Source: Rhodanobacter sp. (GTDB lineage Bacteria; Pseudomonadota; Gammaproteobacteria; Xanthomonadales; Rhodanobacteraceae). Taken from it: 64,000 nt of DNA. Both the position numbers and the translations under genes were made by a program. The notes under the pieces are model-generated. The model saw nothing but the letters and a program-made list of their open reading frames with translations. It did not search any database and was not told the origin of the DNA. Positions 1 to 9,778 of this stretch are shown piece by piece. The stretch lies in the NCBI GenBank assembly GCA_030148505.1, contig JASBTI010000010.1:38648-102647 (forward strand). The letters run 5' to 3'. Every line of letters begins with the position of its first letter. The stretch's first letter is position 1.

Positions 1-30
1 CAGAAGCATCAAGTTTGAAAGGTCGCTCAT
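1..30 (-). CDS. possible start of an unidentified gene running off the left edge (partial)
   Basis: An ATG on the minus strand at 30 opens a frame (MSDLSNLMLL) that leaves the window after ten codons. It follows nadC in the same direction, as an operon continuation would. There is no clear Shine-Dalgarno sequence and too little protein to name. It could be a chance ORF start. Confidence 0.3.
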   Translation of the reverse strand, partial: MSDLSNLMLL

Positions 31-69
31 GTCCGCAGTGTGGAGGTGGGCGGCAGCCGGTACAAGGCC

Positions 70-927
70 TTAGTCCAGGTGAAGCCGTAGGGAAAGATCG
101 ACGGCGCGCACGTGCTTGGTCAATGCGCCGACGGAAATGTAGTCCACACCGGTGCGAGCAATTTCACCGATGCTGTCAAGGTCGACATTGCCGGAGGCCT
201 CCAGCGGGATCCGTCCCGCCGTGAGTCGGACCGCCTCGGCCATCAGGGCGAGGGGGAAGTTGTCGAGCATGATGCGGTCCGGGCTCGTGCCAAGGGCCTC
301 CACGAGTTCCTCCAGGCTTTCGACCTCGACCTCCACTGGCAGCGCAGGGTGCAGGCGTCGCGCTGACTGCACGGCGGCGACCAGGCCGCCGGCGGCGACG
401 ATGTGGTTTTCCTTGATCAGGATCGCGTCGTAAAGCCCGATGCGCTGATTATGGCCGCCGCCGCAGCGGACGGCATATTTCTGTGCGAGCCGCAGACCGG
501 GCACTGTCTTGCGGGTATCCAGAACGCGTGCGTTTGTGCCTGACACCGCGGCGACATATTCCGCGGTCACGGTGGCCGTCGCGGACAGCAGTTGCAGGAA
601 ATTCAAGGCCGGACGTTCGGCGCTGACCAATCCGCGGGCATTGCCGGACAGTCGGCAAATAACGGTGCCAGCCGATATTCGCCCACCATCCCGGGCGTCC
701 CATTCGATCCGCGTCTGTGGATCCATCTTTCGAAAGCACGCATCGAACCATGCGCTACCCGCGAGCACCGCATCCTCGCGACAGGTCAACTCGGCACGGG
801 CACGCGCTCCGATTGGAAGCAGCTCGGCGGTAACGTCGCCGGTCCCGAAGTCTTCCTCGAAGGCTCGTTCGACATCAACCGCGACCTGCGCCTTCGCAGG
901 GCTTGCAACCCCCGGGGTGCTACTCAT
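70..927 (-). CDS. nadC: quinolinate phosphoribosyltransferase (decarboxylating)
   Basis: Converts quinolinate and PRPP to nicotinate mononucleotide, CO2 and diphosphate in de novo NAD synthesis in the cytoplasm. The 285-residue protein has the normal family length. It shows the N-terminal FEEDFGTGDVTAELL segment, the DTRKTVPGLR phosphoribosyl-binding stretch near residue 140, KENHI near 170, and the C-terminal barrel strands EVEVESLEE, IMLDNF and EASGNV. Its ATG at 927 overlaps the TGA of the upstream DUF1631 gene (ATGA), so the two are probably translationally coupled. The call is firm. Confidence 0.96.
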   Translation of the reverse strand: MSSTPGVASPAKAQVAVDVERAFEEDFGTGDVTAELLPIGARARAELTCREDAVLAGSAWFDACFRKMDPQTRIEWDARDGGRISAGTVICRLSGNARGLVSAERPALNFLQLLSATATVTAEYVAAVSGTNARVLDTRKTVPGLRLAQKYAVRCGGGHNQRIGLYDAILIKENHIVAAGGLVAAVQSARRLHPALPVEVEVESLEELVEALGTSPDRIMLDNFPLALMAEAVRLTAGRIPLEASGNVDLDSIGEIARTGVDYISVGALTKHVRAVDLSLRLHLD

Positions 928-3257
928 TCGCCGGTCGCGCCAGACGTTTGTTCAGGCTGTCTGAGTCGGTCCACGATGGCACTCATCGCACGGTCGAACA
1001 GCGCATTTTCGGCGAGTACCGTCGCATGTCCTTCGGTAAGCAGGAGAGCCAGTCGCTGCGGTTCGTAATCCGCAACTTTGAGCCCGCGCCGGTTGACGAA
1101 AAGGTAGCGCCCGCTCATCGGGCTGATCCATGACAGTTTCGCCCGCGTCATGGCCTCGTTTGGCAGGCAGAACTCCAGCCAGGTTCCGGGTTGCAGCGAC
1201 TGCACCTGTTTCCATTCCGGGGAGTCGAGCCGTATCGGTTCCGGTTCACTTTCGGCGTCGTGGTCCGTGACCGACTGAGGTGCTGCGGACTGGGTGCTGT
1301 CGGGCAATACCAGGATAGCGGCATCGTCCCCGATATCGTCGAGGCTTGCCAGCTCCGCCTGATCGACGGGTTCGCCGAGTTGCTGTCGGTAATAGGTATG
1401 CAGCTGCGCAAGCAGGCGTTCGATATCTTGTTCCTGAAACGCAACGTTGGCCAAGCCGAGTCGCAAGGTGCGCTCGATGCCCGGCAGCATCTGACGCAAT
1501 AGCTGCCGGCCTTCCTGATCCGTCACCGGTTGACTGCTGGCAATGAAATCGTCAACGAAGTGCAGTGCGCTCCTGAAATCGGGCGAGCTTTCGCCCTGGC
1601 GCAACAGCAGCAAGACCAGATGATTCGCCCAGGCACGCGCGAGAACGCCGTGCAGTAGGGGGGGCATTTTACGTTCGCCGATGCGTTCGATGATCTCGCG
1701 AGCTGCGCGGCGTCTCGCCTGTTCAAGCTTTTCGCGTCCACGCGTGGACTCGGCGACTCGTTGCTCCGCGAGTTCAGAGCGACGCTTGCTGAGCTCCTGA
1801 AACTGTTGGAGATCGACAAGGAGTCGGTTGAAGATATCCATATCATCGTCGAACTCGTGCAGCAGTTGCTCTACGATCGACTTCACCTTGTCATGCAGGC
1901 GCCGGTCGCGATCGGATTCTTCTGACCATCCCTTGGCCTGATCCGCCAGTCCATCCAGAAGCCGCCGCGCCGGATGCTGGCGATGGGCAAACATCTTGCG
2001 ATCGAGAATCGCTGCCTTCAGGTAGGGTATTTGCAATCGTGCAAGTAGCGCTTGCATCCGCGCGGGCAGATTGCGGTCTTCGAGGATGAACTCGAACAAC
2101 ATGCCGACTAGATCGATGGTGTCTTCATCAATGGTGGCAACACGACTGGGCCGCTCTCCGCGCAGCGCGCCGATCTGATTGAGCAGCTGTTCCTTCAGTT
2201 GCATGACTTCGTTGCCGAGCGCACTGCTTTCGTCGGGGCTCGCATAGAGCAGGGGGCCGGCGCTGGCAATCTGGTTTTGCAGCACGCTCAAGGCGCCCAG
2301 CAGTTCATTGGCTGAAGGCATCGGGCCAGTGGACGATACCTGGCCGGCCTGGCCCGCCGCCTGCCCGCCGCCGGGGGAGCGTCGGGCACGGAACAGGGCA
2401 TGCAAGGTCTGCAGCACATCGCTGGGTATCTCAACGGCTTCCTCTGCATTGCTCGCCTGGGAGGAAGACGAACGCACGGTTGTTGCGTCTTTGCTTGGGC
2501 CTGGAGCACCATGGCCACGCTGGATCTCATGCCGCAGCTGCGGCAGCACACCAGCGCGAACCAGCTGCAGGTTGACCTCCTGATACAACTCCTCCAGCGT
2601 GGACAGTACATAACGATCAAACAGTTTGTAGATGATCAGCTTGACCCGCAAATCTGCGGGAAGCTCCTGCAGCGCCTGACGAAATGCCTTGGTCAGGGCG
2701 GCGGGAGCCACCGGGTTACCTGCGTCATCGATCTTGTGGCCTCCGCAGATCACCGACAGTCGCTGATTGACGGCAAACAGCTCGCGCGACAGCCGCGACT
2801 CGTGTTTGCTGACCAGGCTGGTGATGGCAAGCGACTCTTCCAGTTCATTGTCGGCTACCAGCGAGAGTTCGACGGTCCCATTGGACAATGTGCTGCTGGC
2901 CGTGACCTGCTGGGTGGGACGGGCGAGTTCGCCTACTTGGCGGTTGATGCCTGTTAAAAAGCTGCGCTCCACGCTGGCACGGCGCTTGCGGACTTCGCGC
3001 ATGCCGTCAAAGTAGTGCATCTGGGCAGCGTTGTTTTCCGCCTTTTCGGCCAGATCGAACAGGGCATCGTCGACTTGCTCGAACATGTTGCCGATGGATC
3101 GCTGCAAACGCAGGGTGGCGATTCCTCGCACGCCATTAAGGAGGTCGCCGACGCGCTCCTCCGACGGCTTTGGCCGCTGGTTCAGATTGACGATTTTCGG
3201 TGACTCACCGGTTTCGTTCATGCCCTTTCCCCTGCGGTACTGCCATACATCGCCCAC
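924..3257 (-). CDS. DUF1631 family protein, function unknown
   Basis: A 777-residue cytoplasmic protein without signal peptide or membrane segments, matching what I know of the DUF1631 family, which often sits directly upstream of nadC in Xanthomonadales. It is largely helical, with charged helices around residues 440-600 (for example ELSKRRSELAEQRV and EKLEQARRRAAREIIERIG) that could form coiled coils. The C-terminal third around residues 690-760 (WLEFCLPNEAMTRAKLSWISPMSGRYLFVNRRG) resembles PilZ-like barrels reported in this family; I treat that as tentative. No enzymatic motif is visible. It overlaps nadC by four bases. Confidence 0.85.
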   Translation of the reverse strand: MGDVWQYRRGKGMNETGESPKIVNLNQRPKPSEERVGDLLNGVRGIATLRLQRSIGNMFEQVDDALFDLAEKAENNAAQMHYFDGMREVRKRRASVERSFLTGINRQVGELARPTQQVTASSTLSNGTVELSLVADNELEESLAITSLVSKHESRLSRELFAVNQRLSVICGGHKIDDAGNPVAPAALTKAFRQALQELPADLRVKLIIYKLFDRYVLSTLEELYQEVNLQLVRAGVLPQLRHEIQRGHGAPGPSKDATTVRSSSSQASNAEEAVEIPSDVLQTLHALFRARRSPGGGQAAGQAGQVSSTGPMPSANELLGALSVLQNQIASAGPLLYASPDESSALGNEVMQLKEQLLNQIGALRGERPSRVATIDEDTIDLVGMLFEFILEDRNLPARMQALLARLQIPYLKAAILDRKMFAHRQHPARRLLDGLADQAKGWSEESDRDRRLHDKVKSIVEQLLHEFDDDMDIFNRLLVDLQQFQELSKRRSELAEQRVAESTRGREKLEQARRRAAREIIERIGERKMPPLLHGVLARAWANHLVLLLLRQGESSPDFRSALHFVDDFIASSQPVTDQEGRQLLRQMLPGIERTLRLGLANVAFQEQDIERLLAQLHTYYRQQLGEPVDQAELASLDDIGDDAAILVLPDSTQSAAPQSVTDHDAESEPEPIRLDSPEWKQVQSLQPGTWLEFCLPNEAMTRAKLSWISPMSGRYLFVNRRGLKVADYEPQRLALLLTEGHATVLAENALFDRAMSAIVDRLRQPEQTSGATGE

Positions 3258-3375
3258 ATTGCAACACGGAGAGGCAGGAGGCCACGATAATTCAAACGGA
3301 AGTGCTTGTCATGTGAAGAAATTATCTGGCCAACCGGACAGGCGCCAACGGTGACGGCCATCACGTTAGGAGATG

Positions 3376-3648
3376 TCACGGCGCATGGGGAAAGTCTTTC
3401 ATTTGAAGGGTGCCGATACCTTCTTCAGGCAGCATCACCGGGATGCCATCTTCGACGCGATAGATGACCTTGGAATCAATGGTGATCAAACCCTCCTGGA
3501 TGCCATCATGCACCGGGTTTCCGGTCACCGATGCCACCGCCCCAAGGCTGATGGCATGATTCAGGATGTCGAGTTCGCGTTTGCTGAGCGGCCGTACCGG
3601 TGTCTTGCTGACCGGGCAGCACAGAATGTCGAGGAGGCGCTTGTCCAT
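3376..3648 (-). CDS. Trm112/YcaR-like small zinc-ribbon-type protein
   Basis: A 90-residue protein beginning MDKRLLDILCCPVSKTPVRPLSK, the usual opening of bacterial Trm112 (YcaR-like) proteins. The Trm112 family supplies small activating partners for methyltransferases in eukaryotes and archaea; the bacterial role is unclear. The first CxxC is reduced to CCP and the second cysteine pair is absent, so zinc binding is doubtful. I chose the ATG at 3648 because the longer frame upstream does not look like family sequence. It is divergent from purE, whose start lies 68 bases away. Confidence 0.85.
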   Translation of the reverse strand: MDKRLLDILCCPVSKTPVRPLSKRELDILNHAISLGAVASVTGNPVHDGIQEGLITIDSKVIYRVEDGIPVMLPEEGIGTLQMKDFPHAP

Positions 3649-3716
3649 GGTGAATTGCGGGGCTGTGCCCAGGCAGAGGAAAGCCCTTACAATAACGGCT
3701 TTTGGACGCTCCGGCC

Positions 3717-4220
3717 ATGACAGGAACAGCCAAACAACCAAGCGTTGGTGTGGTGATGGGCTCCCGCTCTGACTGGGAAACAATGCAGCATGCGGTAGAG
3801 GTGCTGACCGAGCTGGGAGTACCCCATGATGTACAGGTGGTTTCCGCGCACCGCACCCCTGATTTGCTGTTTCGCTACGCCGAGCAGGCGGCTGAGAGGG
3901 GCGTTCAGGTAATTATCGCCGGGGCGGGCGGGGCGGCCCATTTGCCTGGCATGCTCGCGGCGAAGACCCGCCTCCCCGTGCTGGGTGTCCCGGTACAATC
4001 CAAGGCCCTCAATGGCATGGATTCGCTGTTGTCGATCGCGCAGATGCCTGCCGGTATCCCGGTGGGAACGTTGGCGATCGGTCGTGCGGGCGCGGTGAAT
4101 GCCGGTTTGCTGGCGGCAGCGGTGCTGGCCTTGCACGATGCGACGCTGGCCGCGGCGCTGGAGCGCTGGCGTGCGGCCCAGACACAGGCAGTATTGGCGC
4201 ATCCGGATCCGCGCGCATGA
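3717..4220 (+). CDS. purE: 5-(carboxyamino)imidazole ribonucleotide mutase
   Basis: Class I PurE converts N5-CAIR to CAIR in de novo purine synthesis. The 167-residue protein shows [13 protein letters not shown] at the N-terminus, the VVSAHRTPD active-site loop and the [11 protein letters not shown] loop, all diagnostic. A TTG at 3702 would add five residues, but the ATG at 3717 fits the family better. A TACAAT hexamer at 3688-3693 could be a -10 box, which would also favour 3717. The final codons overlap the purK ATG by four bases. Confidence 0.96.
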   Translation: MTGTAKQPSVGVVMGSRSDWETMQHAVEVLTELGVPHDVQVVSAHRTPDLLFRYAEQAAERGVQVIIAGAGGAAHLPGMLAAKTRLPVLGVPVQSKALNGMDSLLSIAQMPAGIPVGTLAIGRAGAVNAGLLAAAVLALHDATLAAALERWRAAQTQAVLAHPDPRA

Positions 4221-5374
4221 GTCTTGATCGGCAGCCCGTGCTAGGTATCCTTGGTGGTGGCCAGCTGGCTCGCATGCTGGCCTTGGCCGCTGCGCCGCTG
4301 GGTGTCAATACGTTGGTGGTGGACAGCTCGGCGGACGCTTGTGCCGGTCAGGTCGCCCCGTTGTTGGTCGCTGACTGGACCGACTATGCGGCACTGCAGC
4401 GGTTCGCCGAAAAGGTCGATGTCGTCACTTTCGATTTCGAGAATGTCCCTGCTGAAACCGCGCACTGGCTGGCCGAGCGCGTGGCGGTTTTTCCCGCACC
4501 ACGGGCACTGGCGGTGGCGCAGGATCGATTGGCGGAGAAGACCCTGTTTCACGAGTGCGGCTTGCATACTCCCGCGTTCGTCGCTGTCGCTACCCGTGAG
4601 GAGCTGGAGCAGGCTATCGCCGAGGTGGGGGTGCCTGCGATCCTCAAGACCCGCCGACTGGGGTATGACGGCAAGGGCCAGTTCCGTCTCGGCCAAGCGG
4701 CCGACGCGGAGGCCGCATGGGCGGCGTTGGGGACGCAGGCGGCGGTACACGGGCTCATTCTTGAGGCCTTCGTGCCGTTCGAGCGCGAGTTGTCGGTACT
4801 CGCCGTACGCGGTCGCGATGGCGACTTTCGTACCTGGCCCTTGACCGGAAACTGGCATACCGACGGCGTGCTGGCGATGAGTCTGGCGCCGGCGCCAGAC
4901 AGCGAGTCGCTGCACCAGCGCGCTACCGGACACGCGCGAGCCCTGGCCGAGCGTCTCGATTATGTGGGCGTGTTTGCCCTGGAGTTGTTCGTGAAGGGCG
5001 ACGAGTTGCTCGGCAACGAGATGGCGCCGCGGGTGCACAATTCAGGTCACTGGACTATTGAGGGCGCGCGAACCAGCCAGTTCGAAAATCATGTACGAGC
5101 CGTCCTGGGCTTGCCGCTGGGTGATACCGGCGCGCGCGGCTTGTCAGCGATGCTCAATTGGATCGGTGACCTGCCGGCGGCCTCGGCCGTACTTGCCGCT
5201 GTCGACGCACACTGGCACGACTACGGCAAGGCATCACGGCCCGGACGCAAGGTCGGTCATGCGACGCTGTGCGCCAGTGACGCTGTCGTCTTGCATGAAC
5301 GGCTCGCCACACTCGCCGCGGCGCTTGGTCGGACGCAACAGGCGCAGCCGGTGCTGGCGGCGTTGAAAGGTTGA
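4217..5374 (+). CDS. purK: N5-carboxyaminoimidazole ribonucleotide synthase (ATP-grasp)
   Basis: PurK carboxylates AIR with ATP and bicarbonate to give N5-CAIR, the substrate of PurE, which overlaps it by ATGA. The 385 residues are normal length. Visible signatures are the N-terminal [13 protein letters not shown], the ATP-grasp lysine region [15 protein letters not shown] around residue 150, ELSVLAVRG, and the metal-binding stretch [25 protein letters not shown] around residue 265. A purEK operon is standard. Confidence 0.97.
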   Translation: MSLDRQPVLGILGGGQLARMLALAAAPLGVNTLVVDSSADACAGQVAPLLVADWTDYAALQRFAEKVDVVTFDFENVPAETAHWLAERVAVFPAPRALAVAQDRLAEKTLFHECGLHTPAFVAVATREELEQAIAEVGVPAILKTRRLGYDGKGQFRLGQAADAEAAWAALGTQAAVHGLILEAFVPFERELSVLAVRGRDGDFRTWPLTGNWHTDGVLAMSLAPAPDSESLHQRATGHARALAERLDYVGVFALELFVKGDELLGNEMAPRVHNSGHWTIEGARTSQFENHVRAVLGLPLGDTGARGLSAMLNWIGDLPAASAVLAAVDAHWHDYGKASRPGRKVGHATLCASDAVVLHERLATLAAALGRTQQAQPVLAALKG

Positions 5375-5424
5375 TGCCAGCGGTCGTTGTGTCGCCCGGG
5401 TCATGGCTTGTTGCGATCGCAGGC

Positions 5425-5433
5425 TGTTATGAT
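5425..5433 (+). promoter_or_regulatory. extended -10 promoter candidate upstream of the SulP gene
   Basis: TGTTATGAT is an extended -10 element (TG, one base, then TATGAT). It lies about 184 bases upstream of the chosen SulP start, in the purK-SulP intergenic gap. No good -35 box sits at 17 bases, as is common for extended -10 promoters. Confidence 0.4.
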
Positions 5434-5616
5434 GGGCGGCTTAATTGCGGGTCCTGCGACAAGCCACGAGATTTTCCGTCCGTGTAAGCCGCTTCCCTCG
5501 CCTCCGCCTGACCCAGCCGTGTCGCTCCATAGCGGACGTTTTACTCAGCCTTGTATTGCGTGCCGTACTGCTCGTTGCGACGGCATCTGCTGCTGCCCAA
5601 GCCCGGGATTCATCCG

Positions 5617-7119
<1,503 letters not shown>

Positions 7120-7130
7120 TCGGCTGAAAC

Positions 7131-7174
7131 GGCAACCAAAACCGGAGCCGTCAACGGCTCCGGTTTTGGTTGCC
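7131..7174. terminator. bidirectional intrinsic terminator between the SulP gene and sodB
   Basis: A perfect 20-bp inverted repeat (7131-7150 and 7155-7174) with a TCAA loop sits between two convergent genes. The stem contains A-rich and T-rich segments at its base on either strand, so it can stop transcription from both sides. Confidence 0.85.
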
Positions 7175-7186
7175 GCGGGATGGGGC

Positions 7187-7765
7187 TTAGGCGAGATTCT
7201 TGGCTGCGAAGTCCCAGTTGATCAGGTTCCAGAACGCTTCCAGATACTTCGGGCGGGCGTTGCGGTAGTCGATGTAATAAGCATGTTCCCAGACGTCGGT
7301 GGTGAACAGCGGCTTATCGCTACCGGTGATCGGAGTGGCTGCGTTGGAAGTGTTGACGATACCCAGCGAACCATCTGCTCGCTGTACCAGCCAGGTCCAG
7401 CCTGAGCCAAAATTACCGGCAGCCGACTTGCTGAACTCTTCCTTGAACTTGTCCACCGAACCGAAGGCCTTGTCGATGGCATCGGTCAACTTGCCGCTCG
7501 GTGAGCCGCCGCCGTTGGGGCTCATCGAGTTCCAGTAAAAGGTGTGGTTCCAGATCTGCGCGGCATTATTGAAAACACCACCGGATGCCTTTTTGATGAT
7601 GTCCTCAAGCGCGGCATCGGCGAATTCGGTACCTTCAATCAATTTGTTGAGGTTCGTCACATAGGCTTGATGATGCTTGCCATAGTGAAACTCCAGCGTT
7701 TCCGCTGAAATATGCGGCTCCAGCGCATTTTTTTCATAGGGGAGCGGGGGAAGTTCGATCGCCAT
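7187..7765 (-). CDS. sodB: superoxide dismutase [Fe]
   Basis: Cytoplasmic iron superoxide dismutase, disproportionating superoxide to oxygen and hydrogen peroxide. The 192 residues match SodB length. Metal ligands are recognisable in [11 protein letters not shown] near residue 27, [16 protein letters not shown] near residue 74 and [13 protein letters not shown] near residue 157. The Ala-Ala-Gln-Ile-Trp-Asn context and length favour the iron rather than the manganese type. The start [10 protein letters not shown] is conserved in SodB. Confidence 0.96.
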   Translation of the reverse strand: MAIELPPLPYEKNALEPHISAETLEFHYGKHHQAYVTNLNKLIEGTEFADAALEDIIKKASGGVFNNAAQIWNHTFYWNSMSPNGGGSPSGKLTDAIDKAFGSVDKFKEEFSKSAAGNFGSGWTWLVQRADGSLGIVNTSNAATPITGSDKPLFTTDVWEHAYYIDYRNARPKYLEAFWNLINWDFAAKNLA

Positions 7766-7875
7766 AAGTGACTCCTTAGCGTTGGCAGATGAGGCTGGGT
7801 GGCGCCGCGACGGCAGCCGACGTGTGACTGGTACAATACCGGTCTGCCTGCATTGTAAAGATGAAAGACCGAGCT

Positions 7876-8199
7876 ATGGACATCAATCAGCAAATCCGGA
7901 CCACGCTCGCCGAGCATTCCATCGTGCTTTTCATGAAAGGTACGCCGGAGTTTCCCATGTGCGGTTTTTCCGGTCGGGCTGCGCAGGCGCTGGCGGATGC
8001 CGGTGCAACGTTTCATGTGGTGAATGTGCTCGCTGATCCGCAGGTGCGCGCCGCGCTGCCGCATTTCGCCAACTGGCCGACGTTTCCTCAGCTGTTCATT
8101 CAGGGTGAGCTTATCGGTGGGTGCGACATCATCGAGGAATTGAAGTCGGCGGGCGAGCTGGCTCGCATGGCCAAGGACGTGGCGGGGGCGGCCTCTTGA
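7876..8199 (+). CDS. grxD: Grx4-type monothiol glutaredoxin (CGFS)
   Basis: A monothiol glutaredoxin of the Grx4/GrxD group, which binds and carries [2Fe-2S] clusters with glutathione and BolA-like partners. The 107-residue protein has MKGTPEFPMCGFSGRA with the CGFS active site near residue 29, plus WPTFPQLFIQGELIGGCDI. An upstream in-frame ATG at 7861 would add five residues; I prefer 7876, the usual family start. The stop TGA shares one base with the ATG of the following SDR gene (TGATG), so they are probably co-transcribed. Confidence 0.95.
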   Translation: MDINQQIRTTLAEHSIVLFMKGTPEFPMCGFSGRAAQALADAGATFHVVNVLADPQVRAALPHFANWPTFPQLFIQGELIGGCDIIEELKSAGELARMAKDVAGAAS

Positions 8200-8966
8200 T
8201 GTCACTGCCGGTGATGCGCCCGCCGGCGGATGGGCAGGTAACTGCCGACAGCCTGGCCGGGCGTGTGGTGCTGGTGACCGGAGCCTATGGCGGACTGGGC
8301 AGTGCCGTGGCGCGTGCAGCCTCCAAGGCTGGCGCCACGGTGGTGATTACCGGCAGGCGCAGGCGTCAGCTGGAACATCTCTACGACGCGATGTGCGCCG
8401 AGGGGTTGTCCGAGCCGGTGATTCATCCGCTGGATATGGAGACCGCCACGCCGACGGACTATGCCGCGCTCGCCGCCGGCTTGGAGAGTGACCTCGGCCG
8501 ACTGGACGGCATTGTGCATGCGGCGGTCAGTTTCGCCGGCTTGACTCCGATCGCCATGCACAAGCCGGACGAGTGGCTGCGTGCGCTCCACGTCAATGTC
8601 TCGGCGCCGTTCGCACTGACCCAGGCGTGCATGACGCTGCTGCTGAGGGCCGGCGACAGCTCAGTGGTTTTTGTGCTGGACAACGCCGAACTTCTGCAGC
8701 GTGCACACTGGGGCGGATATGGCGTATCCAAGGCTGCGCTGGAGCGGCTGGTGGCTATCCTGCACCAGGAGACCGATGAGAGCGCGCTACGCGTCCATGC
8801 GTTATTGCCAGCGCCGATGCGTACCAGGCTGCGGCGCCAGGCGTATTTCGGCGAAGACATCATGCAGCATCCGTTGCCCGACGCAACGGCAGGGGCGGCG
8901 ATCTATTTGCTCGGTGCCCAGGCGCTGCCCGCGCGTGGCAAGGTGCTGGATCTGCGTCCGTACTGA
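8199..8966 (+). CDS. YciK-like short-chain dehydrogenase/reductase family protein lacking the catalytic serine
   Basis: A 255-residue Rossmann-fold SDR resembling YciK of Enterobacteria. It has the TGAYGGLG cofactor motif near residue 27, an HAAVSF segment in place of NNAG, and WGGYGVSKAALERL with the YxxxK pair. The serine expected 13 residues before that tyrosine is replaced by Asp-Asn (VFVLDNAELLQ), so normal SDR chemistry is doubtful. Its ATG overlaps the grxD stop by one base. Substrate is unknown. Confidence 0.85.
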   Translation: MSLPVMRPPADGQVTADSLAGRVVLVTGAYGGLGSAVARAASKAGATVVITGRRRRQLEHLYDAMCAEGLSEPVIHPLDMETATPTDYAALAAGLESDLGRLDGIVHAAVSFAGLTPIAMHKPDEWLRALHVNVSAPFALTQACMTLLLRAGDSSVVFVLDNAELLQRAHWGGYGVSKAALERLVAILHQETDESALRVHALLPAPMRTRLRRQAYFGEDIMQHPLPDATAGAAIYLLGAQALPARGKVLDLRPY

Positions 8967-9089
8967 GCTCGCGGCAGTTGACCCGTTGCGGGAGAACAAC
9001 TCGGGTATTGCGGTCGATGTCTTGCCATTGCGTAAGGGTTTGAAGGTTATTCACTGGCGTCGAAGTTTGATCGGTGTCATGGAGTCGAG

Positions 9090-9701
9090 ATGGACGCGCA
9101 ACTGACCACCTTGTCGGCGGGGATCATGCTGTTTCTGATCATGGATCCGCTGGGCAACATCCCGTTTTTCCTGAGCTTGCTCAAGGATGTGCCGCCCCGG
9201 CGTCGACGTTGGGTGATGGTTCGTGAACTGTTGATCGCACTGGGCGTGCTGCTTGGCTTCCTGTTTGGCGGACAGCACATTCTCAAGTTGCTGCAACTGA
9301 AGCCCGATTCGATCAGCATCGCTGGCGGTATTGTGCTGTTCCTGATCGGCATCCGCATGGTGTTTCCTCCCGCGGATGGGGGTGGAATCTTCGGCAAGAC
9401 CGGGGAGGGCGAGCCGTTCATCGTGCCGATGGCCATTCCCGGCGTGGCCGGCCCTTCGGCGATGGCTGCGCTGTTGTTGCTGACCAATACTCAGCCAGGC
9501 AGGACGGCGGACTGGGTCACGGCGTTGTTGCTGGCGTGGTTCGCCACGTCACTGATCCTGCTCAGTGCGACCTACCTGTTCCGCTGGCTGGGAGAAAGCG
9601 TTTTGACGGCGCTCGAACGAGTGATGGGCATGTTGTTGATTGCCTTGTCGGTACAGATGTTCATGGCTGGCGTGGCTTCCTTCCTGCATCTGGCCGTGTA
9701 G
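9090..9701 (+). CDS. MarC/YhgN family integral membrane protein
   Basis: A 203-residue inner-membrane protein with six hydrophobic segments: about 7-27, 43-63, 68-88, 112-132, 145-163 and 181-200. It has MarC-family hallmarks: FLIMDPLGNIPFFLSLL at the N-terminus, GGIVLFLIGIRMVFP and PMAIPGVAGPSAMAALLLL. Family function is unknown; early links to multiple antibiotic resistance were not supported for MarC itself. It stands alone between the SDR and acyltransferase genes. Confidence 0.9.
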   Translation: MDAQLTTLSAGIMLFLIMDPLGNIPFFLSLLKDVPPRRRRWVMVRELLIALGVLLGFLFGGQHILKLLQLKPDSISIAGGIVLFLIGIRMVFPPADGGGIFGKTGEGEPFIVPMAIPGVAGPSAMAALLLLTNTQPGRTADWVTALLLAWFATSLILLSATYLFRWLGESVLTALERVMGMLLIALSVQMFMAGVASFLHLAV

Positions 9702-9778
9702 TCCGCATTCGCCTGCGGCACGCGCGTCACCGTTTTGTGCGGGGCGTGATCTCGCGCCTGTAACAATGGAGCGCCAGG

